From assembly GCA_947474275.1 (NCBI GenBank), contig CANJHY010000130.1:1-13635 (forward strand): a stretch of DNA of 13,635 nt, given 5' to 3'. Shown in pieces: positions 13,492-13,635 of the stretch. A program made the translations under genes and the position numbers. The stretch is from PALSA-1004 sp947474275 (GTDB lineage: Bacteria; Pseudomonadota; Gammaproteobacteria; Burkholderiales; SG8-41). The notes below the pieces were generated by a model. That model did no database searches. It was not told the origin of the DNA and was given only the letters and a program-made list of their open reading frames with translations. Numbering within the stretch: the first letter of the stretch is position 1; every line of letters starts with the position of its first letter.

Positions 13492-13635
13492 GTGTAGTGC
13501 GTCAAACAGATTGCAACTTATTGAGTCGTGCGCGCGCTTTGACGACCTTCGCGAGGATGTCCGAGGCGCGCGCGGTCCAGATGAACGGCTTGGGGTCGCG
13601 GTTGTGGTTTTCGACATAGGTTTCAATGGTGCTGA
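13492..13635 (-). mobile_element. end of an IS630-type insertion sequence (partial)
   Basis: From about 13492 to the right edge the DNA holds one end of an insertion sequence, namely the transposase C-terminus on the minus strand with about 10 bases between its stop and the presumed element end. A TA stands at 13490-13491, the target dinucleotide duplicated by IS630/Tc1-type elements. The terminal inverted repeat cannot be verified because the other end is outside the window. Confidence 0.6.
13502..13635 (-). CDS. IS630-type transposase, C-terminal fragment
   Basis: Read on the minus strand from the right edge, the frame gives 43 residues and TGA at 13504-13502; the rest of the gene is outside the window. 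The visible part begins 'STIETYVENHNRDPKPF' and continues 'IWTARASDILAKVVKARARL'. The segment 'N..PKPF.WT......IL.KV.RA...L' is the characteristic C-terminus of IS630-family DDE transposases, just after the catalytic Glu region. With no start codon in view, this would be missed by a simple ORF search. Whether the complete element is intact cannot be judged here. Confidence 0.75.
   Translation of the reverse strand, partial: STIETYVENHNRDPKPFIWTARASDILAKVVKARARLNKLQSV

Overview
The window looks like chromosomal DNA of a betaproteobacterium, probably an environmental lineage. This rests on high GC with strong G/C third-position bias, on protein types (a 264-residue ThyA, an LdcA-like basic amino acid decarboxylase, a YibF-like GST), and on the divergent order metG / apbC-dcd-decarboxylase, which I recall from betaproteobacterial genomes. 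No species can be named from the sequence alone.

Layout, left to right. (a) Positions 1-407 hold the 3' end of an alpha/beta hydrolase, then thyA, folA and an exported Sel1-repeat protein, all on the plus strand. (b) Positions 2503-6587 are a minus-strand block read in the order apbC (Fe-S carrier), dcd (dCTP deaminase), PLP-dependent Orn/Lys/Arg decarboxylase. (c) Divergent from it, on the plus strand, are metG with a short upstream ORF that copies the metG start, then a mandelate racemase-type enolase-superfamily enzyme and a SulP transporter with a STAS domain. (d) Convergent with the transporter is an exported DsrE-like protein on the minus strand. (e) Last come acylphosphatase and a YibF-like glutathione S-transferase (plus strand), and the C-terminal end of an IS630-type transposase (minus strand) running off the right edge.

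ThyA, FolA and Dcd belong to one pathway. Dcd feeds dUTP, and hence dUMP, to ThyA, and FolA recycles the dihydrofolate that ThyA produces. The remaining genes are housekeeping or general metabolism with no obvious shared pathway. I see no phage, CRISPR, rRNA or tRNA gene.

The unusual content is between the genes. Five gaps carry arrays of degenerate 7-base units. Four of these are purine-rich/pyrimidine-rich palindromes that start just after a stop codon and run up to the next start codon, or to the IS end. One runs into the 5' end of folA and leaves it without a normal start codon. A sixth gap carries a different palindrome built of 9-base units. Upstream of metG is a 33-codon ORF whose first 12 codons repeat the MetG N-terminus at 10 of 12 residues, ending in an ATGA overlap with metG. 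These are the points most worth checking.
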